Below are positions 47,175 to 59,719 of a stretch of 64,000 bases of DNA, in pieces. The notes under the pieces are model-generated. The model was not told the origin of the DNA. It saw only the letters and a list, made by a program, of their open reading frames with translations, and did no database searches. Both the position numbers and the translations under genes were made by a program. The stretch's first letter is position 1, and every line of letters begins with the position of its first letter. Where the stretch lies: positions 11,010,992 through 11,074,991 of the forward strand of contig CP137679.1 in NCBI GenBank assembly GCA_037976565.1. The letters run 5' to 3'. The stretch is from Mesocentrotus franciscanus (Eukaryota; Echinodermata; Echinoidea; Camarodonta; Strongylocentrotidae).

Positions 47175-48782
47175 ATGGAAAACATGGTCTCTTCATTGCT
47201 TGCTGGGACACAAGTCTTGAAAGTCCTTGTTGTGTTAACTCTTTTCATGTCTTCGCCAGAACAGGTCTCTGGAGGGAATGTGCTTATGAACGCTTTGCTG
47301 GGCGAGGGCAGTCATTTCTACTGCATGGCGGCCATCGGGGAAAGCCTGGTCCGTCGGAACCACAGTGTTACCATGCTGATCAGCAACGCTTTCGAGCACC
47401 GAACCAAAGACGAAAAGTATTCACGCCTTTTCAACTTCGAGGTGTTCAACCACACTGTACCTGTTGAGGAAGTGCATCATCAGTTCGATGCTTTCAACAG
47501 GAGAGCCTTCTCCTCGGCAACTATACAGCTGAAGACATTGCTGGAAATCATGAAAGATGGACGAGCCGTTGATTGTGATAACATATTGGGGGACCAGCGC
47601 TTCATGAAGCACCTCAAGGACAGTTCTTACAATATGTTGGTGTATGATGTGATTTGGTTCTGTGGTCCTTTGATCGCCAGGAGTCTTGGGATTCCGTATC
47701 TCACTTCGATTTCGTTTCCGTCACCCTGTACCTACGGCGGTTTTTACCTCCGCGATGGCTCGATGAATCCATCCTACGTTCCTGAAGTATTTACAGGTTT
47801 TACGAATAGAATGACCTTTGGCCAGCGTCTTTTGAATGTTTTACAGACGTTTCTTATTGAACTGGTAGCCAACGATATGATGAAGCCATATGAACAGCTC
47901 ATCAAGAAACATGGCGTCACAAATGACAATATTGTAGACGTCTTGTCGCAGAATGAGCTTTTCCTGATAAACACAGACTTTGCTCACGAATTCCCATGTC
48001 CATTGCATCCCAAAATAAAACCTGTTGGTGGACTTACAACCCGGCCCTCAAGCCCGTTGCCCCCAGAGCTAGAGGATTTCATGGAAAGCTCAGGAGATTA
48101 CGGCGTCGTCATCTGCACAACCGGGACCTACTTCACCGATGTCCCTATCAACATCGTCAAAGCATTCTCGGAGGCATTTGCTCGAATTCCTCAAAAGGTC
48201 ATCTGGCAGTTGACTGCAGAGCTTGAGGATATCCCCGACAACGTCAAGGTTTTACCTTGGGTACCACAAAACGATCTCCTAGGACATCCAAAAACCAAAG
48301 TATTGATGTACCAGGGTGGGAACAACGGGTTCTTTGAGGCCATCTACCACGCCGTACCCCTTGTCACATTCCCAATCCATGCTGATCAGTACGATGTCGG
48401 TGCCCGCGTCGAGGCCAGAGGGATCGGACGCAACATCGACAAGAGGACGATCAGCGCCGATGTCCTCCTGGAAGCCCTCCAAGATGTCATCACCAACAAC
48501 TCCTACCGAGAAGCGATGCAACGAGTTTCGGCCATCTTCCACGATAGACCTCAACGTCCTGCAGATAGGGCTGCCTTTTGGGTCGAACACGCCATGAAAT
48601 ACGGTGGTCGCTATATGCATTCCTCATCCTACGAAATGAATTTCATCCAACGAAATCTTATCGATGTCTACTTATTTATTGGTTCTTTTTTATTCGCAGT
48701 ATGCTGGCTCCTGTATCGGGTACTGAAAGCATTACTCAAGTTTTGCTTTGTCAGAACAACGCAACATACAAAGTCTGAATAA
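47175..48782 (+). CDS. UDP-glucuronosyltransferase (UGT) family protein, single coding exon
   Basis: An intact 535-residue protein, the usual UGT length. UGTs transfer a sugar from a UDP-sugar to small lipophilic acceptors in the ER lumen. Seen here: a hydrophobic signal sequence (about 15-28), the catalytic His in GEGSHFY (H47), the partner Asp in LVYDVIWF (D158), the donor-binding signature from WVPQNDLLGHP (362-372) through GGNNGFFEA to ADQYD (403-407), and a C-terminal membrane helix (about 496-516) followed by a basic tail ending TKSE. Oddities: the usual Thr-His before the Gly-Gly pair is Tyr-Gln (379-380), and the residue after DQ is Tyr rather than Pro. His in that position normally contacts the UDP phosphate, so donor use may differ. 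The start has G at -3 and G at +4. A 5' UTR intron is likely. The subfamily is not assignable by eye. Confidence 0.96.
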   Translation: MENMVSSLLAGTQVLKVLVVLTLFMSSPEQVSGGNVLMNALLGEGSHFYCMAAIGESLVRRNHSVTMLISNAFEHRTKDEKYSRLFNFEVFNHTVPVEEVHHQFDAFNRRAFSSATIQLKTLLEIMKDGRAVDCDNILGDQRFMKHLKDSSYNMLVYDVIWFCGPLIARSLGIPYLTSISFPSPCTYGGFYLRDGSMNPSYVPEVFTGFTNRMTFGQRLLNVLQTFLIELVANDMMKPYEQLIKKHGVTNDNIVDVLSQNELFLINTDFAHEFPCPLHPKIKPVGGLTTRPSSPLPPELEDFMESSGDYGVVICTTGTYFTDVPINIVKAFSEAFARIPQKVIWQLTAELEDIPDNVKVLPWVPQNDLLGHPKTKVLMYQGGNNGFFEAIYHAVPLVTFPIHADQYDVGARVEARGIGRNIDKRTISADVLLEALQDVITNNSYREAMQRVSAIFHDRPQRPADRAAFWVEHAMKYGGRYMHSSSYEMNFIQRNLIDVYLFIGSFLFAVCWLLYRVLKALLKFCFVRTTQHTKSE

Positions 48783-48807
48783 ATAATATTTTGTTCATAG
48801 GCACCTT

Positions 48808-48813
48808 AATAAA
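48808..48813 (+). terminator. Polyadenylation signal for UGT
   Basis: AATAAA 26 bp after the stop; another AATAAA overlaps the stop codon itself (48778-48783). Either would give a very short 3' UTR. Confidence 0.6.
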
Positions 48814-48829
48814 TTCCAAACACAATTTT

Positions 48830-49459
48830 TCTTTTTTATGCAATATTCTTTCAGGTTCCGGTTTTAGTGTCAGTTTGTTTATTTTTTTCATTCTGGAGAC
48901 GATTTTCACAAAACGAGGATAAACAGCAAAATTTTAACGAAATATTTTTATAAATCAATACCATATATATTCAATTTATTTTGTTCATGTTGTTAGTTTT
49001 CACATTTGCAAATCGAATAAGATTATTGAAAGTGAGGGTGAAGTACAGAAAACTACGTTTGCATATCACTTTTATCAGTCATAGGCTCTAACGAGTAGAG
49101 AAAATCTAGAGTAAAGTACTGCTTCTGTTGAATAAATGCGTTATAAAAAGGAAGTGAAAAAACAAAAGTTTTACATTTCGCCAAAGCCAAAGTTCCACGG
49201 CAACCAGGATTGACCTTGTGTGTCAAAGGTGAAGCCTGGGTCAAGACATAGTTGCGGTTGTATTCAATAGCCAAATAATGGCGAAGAAGAACAAGAGAGG
49301 GGGAAAAAGAGAATAGAAAATAAGAAGAAGAGGGAGTAAAACACGAATAAAAAGAAGGAGAAGAAGGAGAAGGAGAAGAAGAAGAAGAAGAAAGAGAGAA
49401 AGACTGGATAGAGAGACCAATAATAATAATAATAATGATAATAATAACAACAATAATAA
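48830..49459. other. Downstream of UGT, low-complexity
   Basis: A purine-rich GAAGAA tract (about 49285-49410) and (AAT)n at 49422-49458 precede the large tandem array. No gene was seen. Confidence 0.5.
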
Positions 49460-52214
49460 CTAGACATCTAATACTTGTTAATAACAAGTATAGGTGGGCT
49501 GTTCCAAGTGCATGCCACACATGTTTAGTGACATACTAAGTAGTTTAGATAACATTGGCATGATTTGACCTTATTTTTTGAAATAATCCTCTTATTCAGG
49601 TCTATTAGTGTGCCAAATTTCTAGTCTATACAATGCATGGTTTTAGAGAAACCATGTACAGTATATTTGACCTTGGACCCTCAAATCTAAATATCAAAAT
49701 GAAATATGCATTTTCTAGATTTTTGTTTTTTTATAAGAAATCATATCATCTATCCAACTATGAACTAGACTTGAATTCGTCACTTTGACGAATTAGGTGA
49801 TACGTATGCTAATGATTTACATAATGAAGAATGCATTTTCACGATTTCATATTGTTATATAAAATGCTTCTACCATTATGATCTATCCATATGTCAAGTT
49901 TCTACTGTTTAGCCTTGATCATTATGGATGTATGGAAGATTGATTGAGACAATTTGACCATTGACCCTGGACAACAACCAGTTATACCTTTGACTCTAAT
50001 TGACATGAGGTATACAGGCATTGCATATTCCGTGGTAACAATGAACTTAATGAAGTAAGCGAGGGAAAATGAAGGCAATGACAAACGAGAGAGAGCGACA
50101 GAATATGGCCGGGTTCAAATTAAGTTTTCTTTAAATAATTAGACCCAGTACTGAGGATCTTTTTATCTGCCATGTTTTTGTTATTTGACTTCTTTTGACG
50201 CTACATAGAAATGCCGTCTTTTGTCACCAAATATTGTTCAAATAGCATTGTAGAGACGATGAACACTAATGCAAAGTCGTAAGCCATGACAATGTCAATT
50301 TCTATCTCGCTCTGCTAAAAAATCCGAACAATAGAACCAACCAAGTTGAATCAACTGTTAAACGAATTTATCATGAGTCCTGAAATTTCAATTTGTAATT
50401 ACTGCACGTCACAGTAGTAATAAAGAGCAGCAATGGCGAACGATTGTCGCTAAAATTCAGAAATTGTTGCTTAGATTGCTTTTCCACTAAAAATTAACAT
50501 GAGACATCAAGCTACATAGAACTATGATCGACAAACATGATATTGTTTTGAAAACAGTCAGAAAACATTGCAGGTAGAATAAATAAGAGATAATGTGGTC
50601 ATGTAAACAAGTGCATTATGTCCATGTTAGTCCCCTAGTACCGAAATCATGATTGTATTCTCCACTTATTTCTCCTATATAATTTATTTTAATTTAAAAT
50701 AGATATTCTAATGTTTCTTCTTTTGGCTTGATTATATTTCAGCAACGAATTGACAGTTTTGGTAGACATCTTGGATGTATCATAGCAATAAATTCTTGGC
50801 ACATGACGTATTGTGTATACAATAATTATGATAAGAAGAAGCATACAAATAACTATAAGAATAATAACAATAACAAATAATCACTATAATAATGATTATA
50901 ATTACGATATTTACTATAATAATAAATATAAAAATTATAATCATAATGATTATTATGATACTGCTGCTATTACTACTACTACTACTTCTACTACTACTTC
51001 CACTACTACTATGAAGAAGTAAATGAAGAAGAAGGGGTAGGAAAAGAATCATTTCAGCGATATTAGTGATTATATTGTCAATGATTGAGGCATACACATA
51101 CACATTACATATTCCGTGGTAAGAATGAAGAAAGAGGGAGATTGAAGGCAATGACAAACGAGAGAGAGAGAAAGAGAATATGGCCGGGTTCAAATTAAGT
51201 TTTCTTTAAATAATTAGACCCAGTACTGAGGATCTTTTATCTGCCATGTTTTTGTTATTTGACGGCTTTTGACGCTACATAGAAATGCCGTCTTTTGTCA
51301 CCAAATATTGTTCAAATAGCATTGTAGAGACGATAAACACTAATGCAAAGTCGTAAGCCATGACAATGTCAATTTCTATCTCGCTCTGCTAAAAATCCGA
51401 ACAATAGAACCAACCAAGTTGAATCAACTGTTAAACGAATTTATCATGAGTCCTGAAATTTCAATTTGTTACTGCACGTCACAGTAGTAATAAAGAGCAG
51501 CAATGGCGAACGATTGTCGCTAAAATTCAGAAATTGTTGCTTAAATTGCTTAAATTACCATGAGACATCACGCTACATAGAACTATGATCGACAAACATG
51601 ATATTGTTTTGAAAACAGTCAGAAAACATTGGAGGTAGAATGAATAAGAGATAATGTGGTCATGTAAACAAGTGCATTATGTCCATGTTAATCCCCTAGT
51701 ACCAAAATCATGATTGTATTCTCTACTTATTTCTCCTATATAATTTATTTCAATTTAAAATAGAAATTCTAATGTTTCTTCTTTTGGCTTGCTAATATTT
51801 CAGCAAAGAATTGACAGTTTTTGGTAGACATCTTGGATGTATCATAGCAATAAATTCTTGGCACATGACGTACTGTGTATACGATAATTATGTTAAGAAG
51901 AAGAAGCATACAAATAACTATAAGAATAATAACAATATCAAATAATCACTATAATAATGATTATAATTACGATATTTACTATAATAATAAATATAAAAAT
52001 TATAATCATAATGATTATTATGATACTGCTGCTATTACTACTACTACTACTTCTACTACTACTTCCACTACTACTATGAAGAAGTAAATGAAGAAGAAGG
52101 GGTAGGAAAAGAATCATTTCAGCGATATTAGTGATTATATTGTCAATGATTGAGGCATACACATACACATTACATATTCCTATGAATTATTGATAAAAAA
52201 AAAATTCACCCACC

Positions 52215-52292
52215 AGGGTCATTGACCCACCAGGAATCGAACGTGGGTCGCCGAAATGGGAGGCAAGTGCTATGACCACTATACCAAAATAA
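52215..52292 (-). mobile_element. tRNA-Gly-like (SINE-type) segment, unit 1
   Basis: On the minus strand TGGTATAGTGGTCATAGCA (A box), GCCTCCCATTTCGG (anticodon-arm-like, CCC) and CGTTCGATTCCTGG (B box) follow tRNA-Gly order. Acceptor-stem pairing is poor, so it is a derived element, not a tRNA gene. Confidence 0.6.
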
Positions 52293-53071
52293 TCCACATA
52301 GACATTACACGTGAACGGAAAATGGAATTCTCAAATCCCACTTTGCAAGTGAAATATGAGCATGATCCCGGCATCTGATCGAAAAATAAAGGGCACAATT
52401 GTGATAGCTTATTGTCTCAGCTACAACATACTCGAAGCTCAGCAAAACAAAACTAAAACGACGGAGATATTGCTCGCGAAAGACGGGAATGTAGAATCCA
52501 GTTTTGAAAAAAGTCATGTCCCATAGAGAATACACGCAAAATGTGAAAAATTGACATGCCTCCTTTAATCGCAAAAATACGCCATGATGCCTTTGTCAAA
52601 ATGAAAATTGTGCAGACTGCATTTGTAGAAAATTGTCTCAGCTAGAACATATCAAAATTTGGAAGAAAATGAACAATATTTACAGAGATACAATCAATTT
52701 TCAAAAATATGCTGACGTCATAATATGCAAATTCGTATTTTGAGTTCCAAGGCCATTATGATGACGTCATGAGTTAATTGAGGGTCAAATGAGACATGAA
52801 ATCATATCTCCGACTCATAATCTATCCAAATATGAAAAAAAATTGGGAGTTCCCATCCATTCTGAAGAGTTACAATGAATTTTGTATAGGCATGTTTTTG
52901 CCCATATATGCTATGTATTACAAGAGCTCGCGCGCACGGACATTTATCTTGAATGGACGCTCATCTTGTTATTAATGGTCATAAAGAAATAAACATGGTA
53001 TCAAATTGTTCGAAAAATATGGGAAATATCATGAAAGAAAAAATGGCGATTCTATGTTGTGTAATGGTGTT

Positions 53072-53223
53072 ACGCGCGAAAACGCGCGCGCATGCGCGTG
53101 TGCGCGATTTTTATAAAATGCTTAAAATGGCCTGAAACGTATGCAAAATGAATTTGAGACGATTTGGAGCATTTTAAAATTTTGCGCGCGCATTGACGCG
53201 CGGACGTACGCGTACGCGCGCGT
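53072..53223. repeat. Two CpG-rich alternating purine-pyrimidine tracts (unit 1)
   Basis: ACGCGCGCGCATGCGCGTG at about 53082 and GACGTACGCGTACGCGCGCG at about 53203. Equivalent pairs are at 57119-57262 and 58898-59046 in units 2 and 3. Confidence 0.85.
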
Positions 53224-53506
53224 TATTGACCTGAAATTGACCGGACGGATATTGACCTTGATCATGATAAATATGAATGAGAAATGATTTTCCGTTATGA
53301 AGATATGATCATGAGTAGATTTTCAGAAAATTTCACAAAATGGCGCCTAGATGACGTCATCAGTCAAGGTCAAGGTTGAAAACCTTATTTTGTTTGTCCA
53401 TATGCCTATACATATGTGTGCCAAATTTCAAGGTATTTGATTTAACCATTTTCAAGATATCTTGCTAACAAAAAAGTGGGTCGAAATAAGAAAAATAAAT
53501 AAATAA

Positions 53507-56500
53507 CTAGACATGTAATACTTGTTAATAACAAGTATAGGTGGGCTGTTCCAAGTGCATGCCACAAATGTTTAGTGACATACTAAGTAGTTAATATAAC
53601 ATTGGCATGATTTGACCTTATTTTTTGAAATAATCCTCTTATTCAGGTCTATTAGTGTGCCAAATTTCAAGTCTATACAATGCATGGTTTTAGAGAAACC
53701 ATGTACAGTATATTTGACCTTTGACCCTCAAATCTAAATATCAAAATGAAATATATGCATTTTCTAGATTTTGTTTTTTTATAAGAAATCATATCTCCCA
53801 CTCATACTCTATCCAACTATGAACTAGACTTGAATTTGTCACTTTGACGAATTAGGTGATACGTATGCTAATGATTTACATAATGAAGAATGCATTTTCA
53901 CGATTTCATATTGTTATATAAAATGCTTCTACCATTATGATCTATCCATATGTCAAGTTTCTACTGTTTAGCCTTGATCATTATGGATGTATGGAAGATA
54001 GATTGAGACAATTTGACCATTGACCCTGGACAACAACCAGTTATACCTTTGACTCTAATTGACATGAGGTATACAGGCATTGCATATTCCGTGGTAAGAA
54101 TGAAGTAAGCGAGGGAAAATGAAGGCAATGACAAACGAGAGAGAGAGAGCGACAGAATATGGCCGGGTTCAAATTAAGTTTTCTTTAAATTATTAGACCC
54201 AGTACTGAGGATCTTTTTATCTGCCATGTTTTTGTTATTTGACGGCTTTTGACGATACCAAGAAATGCCGTCTTTTGTCACCAAATATTGTTCAAATATA
54301 GCATTGTAGAGACGATGAACTCTAATGCAAAGTCGTAAGCCATGAGAATGTCAATTTCTATGTCGTTCTGCAAAATAATCCGAACAATAGAATCAACCAA
54401 GTGGAATCAACTGTTAAACGAATTTATCATGAGTTCTGAAATTTTAATTTGTTACTGCACGTCATAGTAGTATTAAGGAGCAGCAATAGCGAACAATTGT
54501 CGCTAAAATTCAGAAATTGTTGCTTAGATTGCTTTTCCACTAAAAATTAACATGAGACATCAAGCTACATAGAACTATGATCGACAAACATGATATTGTT
54601 TTGAAAACAGTCAGAAAACATTGCAGGTAGAATAAATAAGAGATAATGTGGTCATGTAAACAAGTGCATTATGTCCATGTTAGTCCCCTAGTACCGAAAT
54701 CATGATTGTATTCTCCACTTATTTCTCCTATATAATTTATTTCAATTTAAAATAGATATTCTAATGTTTCTTCTTTTGGCTTGATTATATTTCAGCAACG
54801 AATTGACAGTTTTGGTAGACATCTTGGATGTATCATAGCAATAAATTCTTGGCACATGACGTATTGTGTATACAATAATTATGATAAGAAGAAGAAGCAT
54901 ACAAATAACTATAAGAATAATAACAATAACAAATAATCACTATAATAATGATTATAATTACGATATTTACTATAATAATAAATATAAAAATTATAATCAT
55001 GATTATTATGATACTGCTGCTATTACTACTACTACTACTTCTACTACTACTTCCACTACTACTATGAAGAAGTAAATGAAGAAGAAGGGGTAGGAAAAGA
55101 ATCATTTCAGCGATATTAGTGATTATATTGTCAATGATTGAGGCATACACATACACATTACATATTCCGTGGTAAGAAAGAAGTAAGCGAGGGAAAATGA
55201 AGGCAATGACAAACGAGAGAGAGAGAGAGAGAGACAGAATATGGCCGGGTTCAAATTAAGTTTTCTTTAAATAATTAGACCCAGTACTGAGGATCTTTTT
55301 ATCTGCCATGTTTTTGTTATTTGACGGCTTTTGACGCTACATAGAAATGCCGTCTTTGTCACCAAATATTGTTCAAATAGCATTGTAGAGACGATGAACA
55401 CTAATGCAAAGTCGTAAGCCATGACAATGTCAATTTCTATCTCGCTCTGCTAAAAAATCCGAACAATAGAACCAACCAAGTTGAATCAACTGTTAAACGA
55501 ATTTATCATGAGTCCTGAAATTTCAATTTGTTACTGCACGTCACAGTAGTAATAAAGAGCAGCAATGGCGAACGATTGTCGCTAAAATTCAGAAATTGTT
55601 GCTTAAATTGCTTAAATTACCATGAGACATCACGCTACATAGAACTATGATCGACAAACATGATATTGTTTTGAAAACAGTCAGAAAACATTGGAGGTAG
55701 AATGAATAAGAGATAATGTGGTCATGTAAACAAGTGCATTATGTCCATGTTAATCCCCTAGTACCAAAATCATGATTGTATTCTCTACTTATTTCTCCTA
55801 TATAATTTATTTCAATTTAAAATAGAAATTCTAATGTTTCTTCTTTTGGCTTGCTAATATTTCAGCAATGAATTGACAGTTTTGGTAGACATCTTGGATG
55901 TATCATAGCAATAAATTCTTGGCACATGACGTACTGTGTATACGATAATTATGTTAAGAAGAAGAAGCATACAAATAACTATAAGAATAATAACAATATC
56001 AAATAATCACTATAATAATGATTATAATTACGATATTTACTATAATAATAAATATAAAAATTATAATCATAATGATTATTATGATACTGCTGATATTACT
56101 ACTACTACTACTACTTCTACTTCCACTACTACTATGAAGAAGTAAATGAAGAAGAAGGGTAGGAAAAGAATCATTTCAGCGATATTAGTGATTATATTGT
56201 CAATGATTGAGGCATACACATACACATTACATATTCCTATAAATTATTGATAAAAAAATTGACCAACCAGGGTCATTGACCCACCAGGAATCGAACGTGG
56301 GTCGCCGGAATGGGAGGCAAGTGCTATGACCACTATACCAAAATAATCCACATAGACATTACACGTGAACGGAAAATGGAATTCTCAAATCCCACTTTGC
56401 AAGTGAAATATGAGCATGATCCCGGCATCTGATCGAAAAATAAAGGGCACATTTGTGATAGCTTATTGTCTCAGCTACAACATACTCGAAGCTCAGCGAA

Positions 56501-57556
56501 AACGAAACTAAAACGACGGAGATATTGCTCGCGAAAGACGGGAATGTAGAATCCAGTTTTGAAATCTCCCATAGAGAATACACGCAAAATGTGAAAAATT
56601 GACATGCCTCCTTTAATCGCAAAAATACGCCATGATGCCTTTGTCAAAATGAAAAATCGTGGTGACTGCATTTGTAGAAAATTGTCTCAGCTAGAACATA
56701 TCAAAATTTGGAAGAAAATCAATCAATATTTACAGAGATACAATCAATTTTCCAAAAAATGCTGACGTCATAATATGCAAATTGAAATTTGAGTTCGGAG
56801 GCCATTATGATGACGTCATGAGTTAATTGAGGGTCAAATGAGACATGAAATCATATCTCCGACTCATAATCTATCAAAATATGAAAAAAATTGGGAGTTC
56901 TCATCCATTCTGAAGAGTTACAATGAATTTTGTATAGGCATGTTTTTGCCCATATATGCTATGTATTACAAGAGCTCGCGCGCACGGACATTTATCTTGA
57001 ATGGACGCTCATCTTGTTATTAATGGTCATTAAAGAGATAAACATGGTATCAAATTGTTCGAAAAATATGGGAAATATCATGAAAAAAAAATGGCGATTC
57101 TATGTTGTGTAAGGTGTTACGCGCGAAAACGCGCGCGCATGTGCGTGTGCGCGATTTTTATAAAATGCTTAAAATGGCCTAAAACGTATCCAAAATGAAT
57201 TTGAGACGATTTTGAGCATTTTTAATTTTGCGCGCGCTTACGCGCGGACGTATGCGCGCGCGTTTTTGACCTGAAATTGACCGGACGGATATTGACCTTG
57301 ATCATGATAAATATGAATGAGAAACGACTTTTCGTTATGAAGATATGATCATGAGTAGATTTTCAGAAAATTTTACAAAATGGCGCCTAGATGACGTCAT
57401 CAGTCAAGGTCAAGGTTGAAAACGTTATTTTGCTTTGTCCATATGCCTATACATATGTGTGACAAATTTCAAGGCATTTGATTGAGCCATTTTCAAGTTA
57501 TCTTGCTAACAAAAAAGTGGGTGGAAATAAGAAAAATAAAGAAATAAATAAATAAA
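53507..57556 (+). repeat. 4.05-kb tandem repeat, unit 2
   Basis: Same order and length as unit 1, again with two 1.07-kb sub-repeats (about 54070-55140 and 55141-56225). Differences are scattered substitutions and short indels. Confidence 0.92.
56268..56348 (-). mobile_element. tRNA-Gly-like segment, unit 2
   Basis: Second copy, with CCGGCGACCCACGTTCGATTCC; same limitations as the first. Confidence 0.6.
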
Positions 57557-59339
57557 CTAGACATATAATACTTGTTAATAACAAGTATAGGTGGGCTGTT
57601 CCAAGTACATGCCACACATGTTTAGTGACATACTAAGTAGTCAAGAAAACATTGGCATGATTTGACCTTATTTTTTTGAAATAATCCTCTTATTCAGGTC
57701 TATTAGTGTGCCAAATTTCTAGTCTATACGATGCATGGTTTTAGAGAAACCATGTACAGTATATTTGACCTTTGACCCTCAAATCTAAATATCAAAATGA
57801 AATATGCATTTTCTAGATTTTGTTTTTTATAAGAAATCATATCTCCGACTCATACTCTATCCAACTATGAATAAAAATTAATACACGACAAGGACTCAGA
57901 TTTCCCATAAGGTTGTACTCAAACGATTGACATATTTCTCCCATAGATATAACACGCAAAATTAGGCATTTTATTACATTGTTTGTGATAGTATATGATA
58001 ATATGTTATAATAGTCGAAGAAGATCATAAAATCAAAACGACGGCAAAAAAAAAAAAAAAAGTTGACCCACCAGGAATCGAACTTGGGTCGCCGGAATGG
58101 GAGGCAAAATAATCCCCATAGACATTACACGTGAACGGAAAATGGAATTCTCAAATCCCACTTTGCAAGTGAAATATGAGCATGATCCCGGCATCTGATC
58201 GAAAAATAAAGGGCACACTTGTGATAGCTTATTGTCTCAGCTACAACATACTCGAAGCTCAGCAAAAACAAAACTAAAACGACGGAGATATTGCTCGCGA
58301 AAGACGGAATGTAGAATCCAGTTTTGAAAAAAGTCATGTCCCATAGAGAATACACGCAAAATGTGAAAAATTGACATGCCTCCTTTAATCGCAAAAATAC
58401 GCCATGATGCCTTTGTCAAAATGAAAAATCGTGGTAACTGCATTTGTAGAGAATTGTCTCAGCTAGAACATATCAAAATTTGGAAGAAAATCAATCAATA
58501 TTTACAGAGATACAATCAATTTTCCAAAAATATGCTGACGTCATAATATGCAAATTGAAATTTTGAGTTCAGAGGCCATTATGATGACGTCATGAGTTAA
58601 TTGAGGGTCAAATGAGACATGAAATCATATCTCCGACTCATAATCTATCCAAATATGAAAAAAATTGGGAGTTCCCATCCATTCTGAAGAGTTACAATGA
58701 ATTTTGTATAGGCATGTTTTTGCCCATATATGCTATGTATTACAAGAGCTCGCGCGCACGGACATTTATCTTGAATGGACGCTCATCTTGTTATTAATGG
58801 TCATAAAGAGATAAACATGGTATCAAATTGTTCAAAAAAATATGGGAAATATCATGGAAGAAAAAAAAATGGCGATTCTATGTTGTGTAATGGTGTTACG
58901 CGCGAAAACGCGCGCGCATGTGCGTGTGCGCGATTTTTATAAAATGCTTAAAATGGCCTGAAACGTATCCAAAATGAATTTGAGACGATTTTGAGCATTT
59001 TGAAATTTTGCGCGCGCTTACGCGCGGACGTACGCATGCGCGCGCGTTTTTGACCTGAAATTGACCGGACGGATATTGACCTTGATCATGATAAATATGA
59101 ATGAGAAATGATTTTCGTTATGAAGATATGATCATGAGTAGATTTTCAGAAAATTTTACAAAATGGCGCCTAGATGACGTCATCAGTCAAGGTCAAGGTT
59201 GAAAACGTTATTTTGCTTTGTCCATATGCCTATACATATGTGTGCCAAATTTCAAGGCATTTGATTGAGCCATTTTCAAGTTATCTTGCTAACAAAAAAG
59301 TGGGTGGAAATAAGAAAAATAAAGAAATAAATAAATAAA
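57557..59339 (+). repeat. 4.05-kb tandem repeat, unit 3, internally deleted
   Basis: It matches units 1 and 2 at both ends but lacks about 2.2 kb, including both sub-repeats and half of the tRNA-like segment. The break is near 57870, where a stretch of about 150 bp with no counterpart in the other units appears. Confidence 0.88.
58064..58105 (-). mobile_element. tRNA-Gly-like segment, unit 3, truncated
   Basis: The B-box half (GACCCAAGTTCGATTCCTGG) is kept; the A-box half is deleted. Confidence 0.6.
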
Positions 59340-59525
59340 GGCAATTCTAACGAAAATATAAGGTGGTCTGTATTATATACAGCCCACCTGATAATAAAGG
59401 CAATTCTAACGAAAACATAAGGTGGTCTGTATTATATACAGCCCACCTGATAAATAATAATAATAAAGGCAATTTTAACAAAATTATAAGGTGGTCTGTA
59501 TGATATACAGCCCACCTAATTATAA
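59340..59525 (+). repeat. Three about 65-bp repeats with AGGTGG...CCACCT hairpin
   Basis: Each copy has GGCAATTCTAACGAAA then AAGGTGGTCTGTAT and ATACAGCCCACCT, which can fold back. The CAGCCCACCT half is inverted relative to AGGTGGGCTG at the start of each 4-kb unit. Confidence 0.85.
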
Positions 59526-59719
59526 TAGCCTAATAATATGTCTTGTTTACCTAGGGTAGCTTCATCAGTATATCAATACTGTTCTCCCTGTGTGTATATT
59601 GGGTTTTTACAGACGTGTATCAATCAGATATGATTATTTACGTCTGGGGACCGACCTTTAACGTCACCATCCGAAAGACGTAAGACGAAAGACGCCTGAG
59701 GGCCCTTCAATCATAATAA

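Larger units (their letters stand above)
49460..53506 (+). repeat. 4.05-kb tandem repeat, unit 1
   Basis: It starts CTAGACAT, then the perfect palindrome ATACTTGTT-AAT-AACAAGTAT and AGGTGGGCTGTTCC, and ends in an (AAATA)n run. Inside are two 1.07-kb sub-repeats (about 50010-51085 and 51086-52165), a tRNA-Gly-like segment and CpG-rich tracts. No transposase or RT was recognised; ORFs of up to 137 residues are translations of (AAT)n/(ACT)n tracts. Confidence 0.9.

Noticed and set aside
49053..56145. Leu/Ser/Ile- and Tyr/Asn-rich ORFs in the tandem array and before it
   Set aside because: They come from (AAT)n, (ACT)n and (GAA)n tracts and change with repeat length between units.
52215..58105. 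Functional tRNA-Gly genes
   Set aside because: A and B boxes are present but the acceptor stem does not pair, and copies move with the 4-kb repeat.
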